Shown here in pieces: positions 47,757 to 59,300 of a DNA stretch of 64,000 bases. The notes beneath the pieces are model-generated. The model made no database searches. It saw nothing but the letters and a program-made list of their open reading frames with translations, and was not told where the DNA came from. A program made the translations under genes and the position numbers. How positions within the stretch are numbered: the first letter of the stretch is position 1; every line of letters starts with the position of its first letter. This DNA comes from Yamagishiella unicocca (taxonomy: Eukaryota; Chlorophyta; Chlorophyceae; Chlamydomonadales; Volvocaceae), in contig BDSL01000179.1 in the NCBI GenBank assembly GCA_003116995.1, positions 44,848-108,847 of the forward strand, given 5' to 3'.

Positions 47757-49873
47757 ATGCGTGGCAACAAGCGGCGTATAGCCGCCGTCGCGACCGCCGC
47801 CGGCAAGTCACAGCCGGCGCTGAACGACGCTATTCTTGATGTGGTAAGTGACGACTGATCCTAACTGGTCAGCTCACAAGAGTCATTTGTGCGCAACGCG
47901 CGCTTGCGTCGTCTAGCAGTCGCGCAGCTGATGATGACGTAAAAAGTCGTGTCGACTTTGACGGCACGTTTCTCTCTCCGCCGCAGGCGAATCGAAAGGG
48001 CATGCGCTGCTGTGTGGAATGTGGTGCTACGTCGACGCCCCAGTGGCGTGAGGGGCCAATTGGTAAGCGAATTAGTTATACCCGATTGCCATCAGCCGCG
48101 ATGTAGACACCGCTCACGCGCAACGATGACGCGAACTGACTGCGCTACCTCCTGTTCTTCCCTACGCAGGCCCGAAGACATTATGTAACGCTTGCGGGGT
48201 TCGTCGCCAACGCATGCTGCGCAAACAGCAGGCAGCGACGGTGGGCAGCGTCCCTACCGCCCCCGTGGCGGCTGTGCAGGCGCGCAGGCGCCTAACGAGC
48301 CGTGCGGGCCCCCAGGTACGACAGCGTCCTGCGTCCGTCTGTCTTTTTCGGCAAAGAACATTGGGCCGAGAGCCGGTCGTATACGTAGGGCGACATTTTG
48401 CACGTGTCAAGTCCTCCGCTTTTCGTGCCCGCAAGTTCGATGTGTCCTGATCGTATTGCAGCGCTTAACACCCTGAAGCAAACTTTCGCGAAAACAAACA
48501 TCCGCGCCCGTCCATCTCCTGGCGATTGCCGCACAGGCACCCGCGGTGCTTGACGACGAGTTCCACTATGGCCCCGGTTCGGGCTCGGAGCACTCCAGCG
48601 ACGAGACGGAGCTGGATTGGGCGAATAACGCGCCCGTGTACCAACAGCAAAACGAAGTTGACGAAAGCTGCAACGAAGAGGAGAGCGCGGCATATGACCT
48701 GCTCTTCTTCGCGGGCATCGGATGCGGCACCATGGGCCAGTCGGGTGATGAACTCGTCCCTGTGGGTGACAGCACGGTGGGCGCTTGGCGATCCTCGCAG
48801 CACCACAGCCACAACACGCGCCGAAATGTGCACCCGCTGCGGCGCTCGGATGACTTCTATTATTATTACGAAGATGTACCCGCGGGCGCGACGGTTGGCG
48901 CCACGGTTGGCACGTGCAAACGACGCAAGGTGGCCGTACCGCCGCCACGTGTGCAGACCCGACCGCTGCTGCCCGGAACATCATTTTCATCCACAACCGA
49001 GGTGAGCCGGTTTCCTTTAGCAGACACGTCGCTGTCATCTGGGACTGGATCTCTCATGTTCTCATCACTTCGCTGCAACCTACGAACGAAATTGAAAGGT
49101 TGTGGAGCATTTTGCGTCACGCTGCCTTCCCGCTTTTCTGGCTTTGCCGCTTTGGGAGGTTCGTACGCACGACTCATCCCCAATATCCACCGCGCGTTCT
49201 GCAGGACGTGGCCGACAGCAGAGGCAACACCACTCCGGGTGCGGCTGTGGCGCCTGCAGCTCGGGCATCAAGCAACGTAACGACCTCCGGCTTCAGGCTG
49301 CCAGGCGCATCCGCCGGTTCTGACCTGTTCCGACACCAGCACATGAAGGTGGAGCCACCGCTCGGCGAGCAGCCGCAGTCCCCCGCGGCTCCCAACAGCT
49401 CCTCAGGCGGCGACGCCGCCGGGAATGTCGCGGCCTTCTTGACACGTGCCCCATCGCCCTCGTCCTGGTCCCTGGCGCCCTTGGCACCGCTCTTGACGTT
49501 GCCGGTGTTGCCGCTTTCGCTGCCGCTGCCGCTGCCCTCCGTCTCGGCGAAGGATATTGAGATGCTGGCGCACCTCCAGATGGAGTTCCAACGCGCCTGC
49601 CAGCAGCTGCACCACGCGAATGCGGCTTGCGAGGCTGTGGGCGCTGTCGTGGCCGAGCAGCGGGAGGCGGCCGTGAGCGCGCATGGGCACGCGGCGGCGG
49701 CGTCGCAGCAGTTGGCGACGGAGGTTCGCGCCATTGCAGACCGTTACCGGTTGAGGGACGTCCTGGCGGAATTGCACGGAGCAACGGCGGCAGGAGGAGC
49801 AGCAGCTGCTGCTGCTTCGGCGTCCGCCTGCATGGATGTTGCCGAGCAGCAGCACCAGCAGAACCAGCAGTAG
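47757..49873 (+). CDS. GATA-type zinc-finger transcription factor
   Basis: Five exons join in phase: 47757-47843, 47987-48062, 48170-48315, 48537-49001 and 49205-49873, giving 480 aa. One zinc finger spans the exon 2/3 junction: CVEC, then TPQWREGP, then KTLCNACGVR, i.e. C-X2-C-X18-C-X2-C as in plant class A/B GATA factors. It is followed by the basic RRQRMLRKQQ tail that contacts DNA. The rest is an acidic low-complexity region (EHSSDETELDWANNAPV, YYYYED), a KRRK basic patch that may be a nuclear signal, a Pro/Leu-rich stretch, and a C-terminal helix (MLAHLQMEFQRACQQLHHAN) with heptads that could mediate dimerisation. It should bind GATA sites in the nucleus; target genes cannot be inferred. 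Confidence 0.88.
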
Positions 49874-52449
49874 CAGAGGGAGTGACCTGGCTCTGCCGCG
49901 GGGACAATGATGAAGTGTGTTACTTTCGGAGAGAGGCCGTTGGGTCTAACCAACTCGGTTGCCTCTGGCGGTTGCCGCGGGCTGCCTCGCAACAATGAGA
50001 CGGGTCGGATGCTAAGTGGGTATGTGGGGCCATTATTACGAGTTTCGTCGCGCGCTTTATGCAGAGGAGACAGGAAGTGAAGGAGGACGGAGATTGAGCC
50101 TCCGCGCGCTGAATCGCTAGGACCTTTCGGGCACATTGCACACCCGGTTTGTGGTGCTGGGTAGTGCACTGGAAGGGTCAACTCGGCCTGTCTGCCGTCG
50201 CTCATGGCCGGTGGGTTCGGGTCGCGTCGGCGAGGAACGCCCTTGCGCTACCGCGATCACATTCCCTGCTCCTATTTAGGAACTATTGCATGTCAAAAGA
50301 GAGAGATAAGAGGGCGCTGCCGGTGGGCTTGAGAGGTCGGCGTGAGAGAGAGAGATGAAGTTGCTCTTTGATGAACGGCCGCGTGCATGTAGTGCAGCGC
50401 AGAGCCGGGCGCATGCCTTTCTTATTGAGGAAAGCGAACCGAGCCGAGCAACAATCCCTAGGCCCATCCTCCTTGTTTTTCGCCGCTGCCCCTGCGCTCG
50501 CGCGGTTCTGCGCCCCGCTGCTCGACCTCACGCCTGGCTTGGATCCAGGCGTCCCCCTGTACCATATTTTCTTTGACATTTTGGCGGGAACTGGCAAGGT
50601 TTGGGGCGTTTCTCGCCCTCAGAGCCCATCATTCCTTAATTAGTTGCTGCTGCTGCAACCCCAGACGGACGCTGCGCATCCCGCCGCCGCCGCCCGGCCT
50701 TGGGATGCCTAGCCTGCTTGGAGGCGCACAGCCGGCACTGGCTTATCCTTACTTGGTTCCCCGTTTGGTGGTTTGGTGGTTGTATTAATAGTACCTGATT
50801 GGATACATGAGAAGGTTGCGGTGTGGCAGGGCCGGCCTCGCGAACATCCGTCTGGGTCTTGTTCGCGGGAGGAGGTGGGACGGCAGCAGCGACATCAGAT
50901 GGTGGGACGCATGCCGAGGGAGCCTTTCATGTGAGCGGTGCGCCAGAACCGGGTTGTTTTTAGGGTTTGGGGCGCAGATGCACGCACGCGATAGGAGTGG
51001 GCAACGGCGCGCCGGTCGTGGGTCGTTGCGCGGCAGGAGGGGCATGAAAGGACGACGGGCTGGCGGTTCCGATTCCACCAAGCACCACTTACTGATAGCG
51101 GAGGAGAGGTCGAGAGCGCGAGGGGCGGGGGTGTACTGTGGTGGTTGGAGTTCAGAAAGCTGGTGCGTGTGACGAGAATAATGAGGTGGGCGTTTGCGTT
51201 CACGTTTACGGGGCATACAAGCAACGGCCACAGGAAAATGTGGCTGCAGTGCTTGGAAGGCCAGGCGGGCGGATCAAGGTTACCAGACTGCCACGACCGA
51301 CGAGGCTTACTTGGTAGGACGCAAGAGTGATAAGAGAGAAATGTAGAGCGGCGTGAGATGAAAGGGTGTGTGCGGTAAGGGGAAAGGCGCATGCGCCCAT
51401 TCGTCGGATGCGCGAGTGTCTTTGCGCCTTTGGTGGTGATGATGATGATGACTCAATTCCCCCTGTTGATCTGTCCTCGCTACCCTTTCCTCGCCGCCTT
51501 TGCAGCGGCAAGTAGGATGCGGTTTTGCATGTTGGATGACGGCTGGCGCCGGTCGCTCCGTCCTTGCATCCATCCCCCTCTCGGTTCGTCTGTTCCACCG
51601 GTGAGGGGACCCTGGCGTTTTTCATTACCTACCTTGCAGGCGTTGCTGGTGTCCCGCCCGCCTCGCCCCCGGATGCCCCTCCGTGACCCTTCTCACATTC
51701 TTTTTGCCGGGGGGTGCTCAACCCCGGTGGGGAGGGTGTTGGGGGGGGGGCGGCCCGGTGGCGCTCGCGCCAGCTCTCGGGCGTCCCATCTTTCGGAAAG
51801 ACGATTAAATGTGGTCATATATATCCAGACACACGACCTGGCGGCCTTGGTAGATGGATGCAAGCTGGGCTTCGGAGCCAGCACGTTGTGATATTTGCGA
51901 AGTCGGTTACAACTTCATGTTATGAACTGCTTAGTTCTTCCTCATCGCCATTTGAACTATTGTATGCTAGAAGGGGGCAAGGACCCCGGGGGGGGCCGCA
52001 GGGGCTCCCCGCCAACCCATTTGACGTACCGGAACCGCAGTTGGGCAAGAGAAGCGCCGCGCGCGCGATCTAGAAACCTCTCGTCGCCTTAACTCTTCTG
52101 ATATTAAAATAATAATTGAGTTGTTGTTCGCTTTGGTATTAGCTGTAGTACATCAGTTTTGCCTTTAGCTTTGTTGACTTGTGGTTCCGCATTTTGCTCG
52201 AGTTTGGACTGGCGTGAAGGGGGGAGCTCTGATCAGGAGGGTGTTGAGGAAAACTTGCCGTAACCCATGTTGTGGCAAACATACGAGACGGGTCTCTTAT
52301 GGGCCCGTCTTTTCGGTTGCGGCTGCGAAGCGATTTTGCCTCGCCACAACGATGCCGCCGAGCGTCCCCGATATCGCATGATACGGACCTCGCCTCACCC
52401 CCCATGTTTCCGTGCGCTCCTAAGAGCGGTTTTATCCCACCCACGCCCT

Positions 52450-52454
52450 TTGTA
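52450..52454 (+). terminator. TGTAA poly(A) signal, candidate for the GATA gene
   Basis: Found as TTTGTAACG. It would imply a 2.6-kb 3' UTR for the GATA gene, so an unseen nearer variant signal is also possible. Confidence 0.3.
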
Positions 52455-52558
52455 ACGAAACAAGAATAATTCATATAAATGTGCAGTCTCAAGAATGTTT
52501 CTGGGAGTAGTCTAGTGCGTTCTATGGCGGCGGACGGTCGTAGTAACAGTAGTACTCC

Positions 52559-52563
52559 TTACA
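52559..52563 (-). terminator. TGTAA poly(A) signal, candidate for 5-oxoprolinase
   Basis: TTACA on plus, about 750 nt past the 5-oxoprolinase stop, facing the candidate plus-strand signal at 52450. Confidence 0.4.
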
Positions 52564-53309
52564 GTGGGCTGCAGACCAGAAGACAGAACCACCGGGCACA
52601 TCACGGACACTGAAGGAGACGAAAAGAGACGAAAACCCAGCCGCACTGCACCAATGGCAAACCACCAAGGCGACAGTCAACAGTCCAGCGGCAAAATCAG
52701 CAGCACCCAAGGGCAGATCTGCTCTGTACGCTCACCTATCAGGAACCGACCACCAACCCACCCAGCAGACCAGCAATCGGCGAATCAGTGGAGCGCCGCC
52801 ACGATACACGCAGAACAACTGCCCGCCAAGGAAACAAGCAGCAAGGAAAATCCCCTGCCACCACGCAGCCGCGGCTGATCACGAACCCACATCCATGCCG
52901 TCATGCCCTTCACACACAAGGCGACCGGAAACTACCCGCAGAAAGGGTGCTGAGGCCCCACAGTGGCCCAACCCTTCGGGGAAAGCCCCAACGCTGCACC
53001 CCCCTGAAGAAGGCCCCCAAGCTCCACCAGCCCACGGCGGTAGCCCCCGGGTGTTGAGCTCCTCCAAACGCTCGTCAGCCATCGCCAGACGGTTACCTTG
53101 GACCATGCGGCGGGTTAACGACCCGACCTGCCCTGCTCCCTGACGGCCCGCCGCCGGGACATCTACCTCCTATCCAAACATCCACCTACGAGGCCAGACC
53201 ACGTCACAGACCAGGACGCCAGCCATGCGTTTGCGCCGACGCCGACGCCGGCGTACCAGATATCCAGAATTCCAGATCCCCTCGTCCGGCATCACGTACG
53301 GCAATCCGT

Positions 53310-56300
53310 TTAAACGGTTTCCTGGCGGTTGCGGAACTCCTCGACGCTCCCTTTGAGCGCAACCCTTCGTCCCTCCCCCTCGCCGCCTCCCGCCCGCCGC
53401 CGCTTCAGCGACTGCGCCGCCTCCTCATCTGCTCCGGGCGGGCCGTAGCCCCCACCCCCCGGTGTCAGGATGCGCAATCTGTCCCCCGCATCCAGCTGCA
53501 CAGTCGCCTTGGCGCCTGCACGGGTTGGTTTCGGAGGCACGGTACGTGAAGCGGTGGTACTGCCGATACGAACGGTATGAAGTCAAAGCAATGTGCTGCC
53601 TCCGGACCGGCCGTAAGCTGAGCCTTTCACTACTCAGCCGCGGCAAGGCAAGACCATGGAAGGTAGGTGCTGCAGCTCGTGACGTCACGGTGACGCGGCT
53701 GTACTACGCCGCGGAAAAATGCCGTACTGTGCCGCGGAAAAGCAGCAAGCAGAAAAGGTATTGCGTGCTACAACGTTTGGCTCGAACCCGGGTGGTGCGA
53801 AGGTGGTGTGGCGTGTATCGGCACTTGCAAGGCGGGTAGTGCTCTGGATAGGACCCCCACTCCTAGCTGGGGTACACGGGTTTCCCCTCGCAACCCCTAG
53901 CTGGGTCCACACGTCGCCAACACATCCAGTTCGCCAACATGCATTCCAAACCCCGCAGCCAAAAACGTTTCGCTAGCTAGTATTTTCCTCGTTGGTTTCT
54001 TCCCTTCGCCACGGCAGCTTGGGGCGAGACTCGTCCTCCTGCGTTTACGCCTATAGGTGTGACGCCCTGCAGGTGCCGACCCACGCGTCTCCTCTCCGTG
54101 TGCCGATCCGCGGAGGTCCTGTCCACCCACCTAGGTTGACGATGCGGCCGCTCCGCCGCACCAGCAGGTTGAGTCCGGGCTGGGCGTAGCCGCCCCCGAG
54201 CAGCCCAAACGGCCGCACTGCTCGGCGCTCGGACAGGATCCCCGCGGACAGCGGCCTCAGCGCCTCAATCTGGCGGCGGGACGGGGGCAGACAGCGGGGA
54301 GGGGCGTCAGGGGGGAGGCAGAGGCGGAGGCAGAGTAATTGGACGGGGGGCTACCTGGGCCGCTGCTGCCCGCCACGCCGTGCCATGCGACGCCCCAGTT
54401 CCCCAACGTTCCCTAAAGCATAGGTTTGAGGAGTATTACATGACAAAGGTAAGAATCGTTCAGCTACTAGTTTCTTCTGGGGGAATTTAGTAATATCTAC
54501 ATAAAAGGCACCATTAAGACGACTTGCTGGTTAGCAGCGCCGACGATTGCCCGGCGCTAGGGCATCCAAACGGTCCCCCCCCCTCACGCGTTCCGAAGTA
54601 TGAAGGCTAGACGCTAGAGATATGCACCAACTACATTACCCCAGTCGAGTTACCGGTTCTTTACCTGTAACCCCTCACACGTGATGAGCGCCTTCCGTGA
54701 TGCGCACCTATGGCATCTGCAGCGTCCGCGACAGCCAGTCCCGACCATTCCCATCTCCTTCCCTCCCGCCTCCTGCCTCGCGTACACGGTGTTTGCTCGC
54801 CACCCCCCCTCCCGCCCCCTGCCTCGCCTACACGGTGTTTGCTCGTCACCCCCCCTCCCGCCCCCGTCCCCACACCGGCCTCACCTCCCGAATGACTCCG
54901 TCGCCTCCGCGCCAGCAGCCATCGCCTCCCGACCCCGACCTCAGCCTGAACTGGTGCAGCACCACCGGGTAGCGCCGCTCCAGGATCTCCGGGTCTGTGA
55001 TGCGGGTATTGGTCATGTGCGTGTGGACGCCGCTGCGGCCGTGCCAGCCGGGGCCTGCCCCCGCCCCCCCCGCGATGGTCTCGTAGTAGCCCATCTGCTC
55101 GTCGCCAAAGGTGAAGTTGTTCATGCAGCCCTGCGCCACCCAGGGTGAGGGGTTTATAAGAGAATCCGCGAATCCACGGCCGATCCCAGAGTTGGCGGTG
55201 GGGGGGCACAGAGAGGGAAAAGGAAAACGTGGAGGAAAGTGTAAACCCCATAAACCAGCGGCTCCACAGCGATGGAAGCGATGGCCATTCCGGAGGGTAG
55301 GAAGGCGGGCAGCAAGGACGGGGAGGGCAGCACCGAAGCCATTTCGGAATAGGCAAGCTCGCGGTTGTCTTTCAGCACCGATTGATTCGCTCGATGGCGA
55401 CTCGGAAGGCGGTTCCTGCTTCTGTTCCCTGGTCTAGACGTTGCTGCATCGGGGGGAGGATTCGCCAGATGCGGACCGCGCCCGCAACAGCGCCCCCGTC
55501 GGGTGATGACACCGGAGTCATATGGTGGGGCCGCCCCTCAGCAGCGCGTGCCGCTGGGTTGCGGTGGTCCAGGGAGGCCCCCGCCCGCCCTCACCTGCGA
55601 AGCCGCCGCCGCCTCGAACGCCTTGAGGACCACGTCCGTGACTCGCTGGCTGGTCAGCACGTTGCCCCCCACCACAGCGGCAGTGTCGGAGGGGTTGAGG
55701 ATGCTGCCCGCGGGGATGCGCACCGTGATGGGCGCCAGGCAGCCCTGAGCGCAAAAGGGGGGCCGGGGGGGGGTAGGGAGGGCCCGGGAAAGGGTTTTAG
55801 AGTTTTAGCGTTCTAGGGTTTGGGGGGGTTTACAGAAAAGAACCGGTCAATGGGGTTGGGGTAAAGTTCGCTGGGTTCCGTTGGAACGAAATCCAGATTG
55901 CGGGTGCGGCGTTGCACTGGTGTTAGTTGTGACCGTTGGATGCATGTCGGGCGGTGCCGGATGGTGTGACAGGCCGAGGGGCAAGCCGGCAATACCCGGG
56001 GGATGGCATAAAAGGGGGGATGGCAAAAGAACCGGTACCCAGGGGGATGGCAAAAGAACCGGTACCCAGGGGGATGGCAAAAGAACCGGTACCCAGGGGG
56101 TTGGGGTTACAGAAAAGAACCGGTACCCGGGGGGATGGCATAAAAACCGGGGGAGGGGGCCCTCGCTGGGGGGCTGGTGGCTCACCTGGTTGAGCGGTAT
56201 GTCGCTCTGCACCATGCAGCGCAGGGAGTAGATGATGGCCGAGTAGGTGACGGCGGGGGGGGCGTTGTGGTTGGCGAACACCTCGGGCCCTGGAGGCACA

Positions 56301-59300
56301 CCACGGAGGGGGACAGGGGGTCACCGCGGAGGGGGGCAGGGGGGCTTCAGGGCCGAGCAGCAGCACCGGTCCAAGCAGCAGCACCCGGCCTCCAAAGGTA
56401 CGGCAGTGACTCACACGGAGCGGCCCGCGGGTCTAAAAGATCAAGTTATCAACCCCGGGGGTTGGAGCATTGAGGTTGCCGTGGGCACGTCCGCGAGGCA
56501 CCAGGGACGCCTGCGGCCCCCCAACTTGGGCCCCCCCCCACGGTTTTTCCTCGCATCCACGGGTCTTCTTCAACCCCCCCCCCCCACTCCCCATACACAT
56601 TGGCGCGCAACCAGGCGTCCGAAGTCTATGCGCCAACTATACTTCTCACGTCGCGTAGACGGGTCATTTTTGCAACCCCCCTCCCCATCATGTCCCAACC
56701 CACCTGTCCCTTCAAAGTCAAACACCGCGGATCCGTCCCGGCGGTCAATGGTGACAGCCAGCACGATGGGAGTGCCGTCATCCATGATGTCCCTGGCGGC
56801 CACAGTACCCACTTCGGGCAGGCCCTGGGGCGGGGGGGGGGGCGCAATGTAAGGGGGGTTAGAATAATAGAACCGATAACGCGACTCGCAATGTAAGGGG
56901 GGGAGGGCCGAAATGATGGAGCCAATGAGTGGTTCACGTAGAGGGTCGCGTGGGGGGTCACGTGGGGGGAGCACCGCCACCCACCTGGCGGGCGCTGAAC
57001 GCCTTGAGCATGGCTCGAACCGACAACTCCGCGTTCCGCTGGATGTGCCCCATGAAGGCCGCCACCACACCCAGGCCGTACTCGCGGATCAGCTCGCCCA
57101 CCAGCTGGATGCCCCGAGTGTTGGCAGCGACCTGGGGAGCGAGGGGTAAACTTGGGTTTTAGGGTTTTAGGGGTCTTCCAGGTCCGGGTCGACGCGCAGG
57201 GGGTGACGGGATGGCAACTTGACAAGGCCTCACGAGGGCCCCCCCGGAGTGGATGAGGGGGGTTGAAGGGGGCGCCGTGTGTGTATTGCAGGTCGCAGGC
57301 ACACGACCCGGGAGAGAGGGGAAAGCCATGACCGGCTGAGAGGGAGGGAAATAGTAACCGGGGGAGGGGCCGCATGGCTTCGGAGCTGGAGGCGGCGGTC
57401 GAGGCGGCGGAGAGTTCTCGTGGGCCTCCCACCTGCGCTTTGAGATCTGAAAGGTTGTCTGACAGGTTCCGGGTGCCGCTGATGCCCGGGATGCGGTCCG
57501 CCAGCTTGCCGGGCGCCAGCAGCAGCTCCGTGATGCCCTCCTCCTGCGCGCCAGGGAGGGCAGGGCGGGAGGAGGTCGGCGGAGGGGAGGGTGTCGGGGT
57601 CGACCAGGGACGACTGGGGTGCACACACCACACCACATGAGGGCTGCGCACGCAGGCGCAGGCGGGCGGCGCTCCCTTGTTGCTGTCGAGTCGTGTCCGA
57701 CCTGGAAGGCGCCCCTGCGGACGATCTTGAAGCTGACCACCGCGGCGCCCTCCTCCACCAGCAGCCGGCTTGTGGGCGGCATGCCTGCACGGCGGCGGAG
57801 GGGCGAGAAGCGTCACGAGGGGGTAGCGGTGGAGAGGTTACGGTTGTTGGTGGGGCTGGGCAGGGTGGCGAGAAGACCCGGTGACAGGACATAGGAAGGA
57901 AACGAGGGGCAGAAACGGAGGCTGGGGGGTGGGGGATGCGCGGCTCTGGACCGAGTGCTGCAGGCAGCGCGAAGGGTCGTTGTCCGCTGCACACTCACTT
58001 CCCGGTGAGATGGCGCACACTCACTTCCCGGTGAGATGCCGCACACTCACTTCCCGGTGAGATGCCGCACACTCACTTCCCGGTGAGATGCCGCACACTC
58101 ACTTCCCGGTGAGATGCCGCACACTCACTTCCCGGTGAGATGCCGCACACTCACTTCCCGGTAAGATGCCGCACACTCACTTCCCGGTGAGATGCCGCAC
58201 ACTCACTTCCCGGTGAGATGCCGCACACTCACTTCCCGGTGAGATGGCGCACACTCACTTCCCGGTGAGATGCCGCACACTCACTTCCCGGTGAGATGCC
58301 GCACACTCACTTCCCGGTGAGATGCCGCACACTCACTTCCCGGTGAGATGCCGCACACTCACTTCCCGGTGAGATGCCGCACACTCACTTCCCGGTGAGA
58401 TGGCGCACACTCACTTCCCGGTGAGATGCCGCACACTCACTTCCCGGTAAGATGCCGCACACTCACTTCCCGGTGAGATGCCGCACACTCACTTCCCGGT
58501 GAGATGCCGCACACTCACTTCCCGGTGAGATGGCGCACACTCACTTCCCGGTGAGATGGCGCACACTCACTTCCCGGTGAGATGCCGCACACTCACTTCC
58601 CGGTGAGATGGCGCACACTCACTTCCCGGTGAGATGGCGCACACTCACTTCCCGGTGAGATGCCGCACACTCACTTCCCGGTGAGATGCCGCACACTCAC
58701 TTCCCGGTGAGATGCCGCACACTCACTTCCCGGTGAGATGCCGCACACTCACTTCCCGGTGAGATGCCGCACACTCACTTCCCGGTGAGATGCCGCACAC
58801 TCACTTCCCGGTGAGATGCCGCACACTCACTTCCCGGTGAGATGCCGCACACTCACTTCCCGGTGAGATGCCGCCGATGTCCGCGTGGTGGCCCCTCGAG
58901 GCGACGAAGAAGACGATGCGGCGGCCGCCGCCGCCGTCGGCGCTGAAGACCGGCGTGATGACCGTGATGTCCGGCAGGTGGCTGCCCCCCGCCAGCTGGG
59001 GGTGGTTGGACAGCAGCACGTCGCCCTCCTCCAGCCCCTCGGAGGCGCCCGCGCCGCCCGGGGAGTAGTAGCCTACCTGGGGGAGTCGTGGAGGGGGGGA
59101 GAATACACACACTTGGAGCACTCTTGTTGGAAGGTGCATGCCGGAAAACTTGGCTGGGCTGACGGGCGACCGGAGGGCGAGTTCCGGCTCGGTCGATAAG
59201 GATCAACAGGATCAACGGGATCAACAGGATGGCTGGGCTTTCCTTTTCTTTTCCTTCAGACCCGGTACGTGGGTGGCCTCTGATCCCCTGGCCCCCATCC

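Larger units (their letters stand above)
49874..53309. other. Convergent 3' region, no gene supported
   Basis: About 3.4 kb lie between the stops of the GATA factor (plus) and 5-oxoprolinase (minus). Frames are short and their composition is not coding-like. A plus-strand TGTAA lies at 52450-52454 and a minus-strand TGTAA at 52563-52559. If these are the real signals, the two 3' UTRs would be about 2.6 kb and 0.75 kb, with ends about 110 bp apart. Confidence 0.45.

Noticed and set aside
57999..58880. CRISPR array
   Set aside because: Units are contiguous with no unique spacers, the genome is eukaryotic, and the unit is a copied exon-intron junction.
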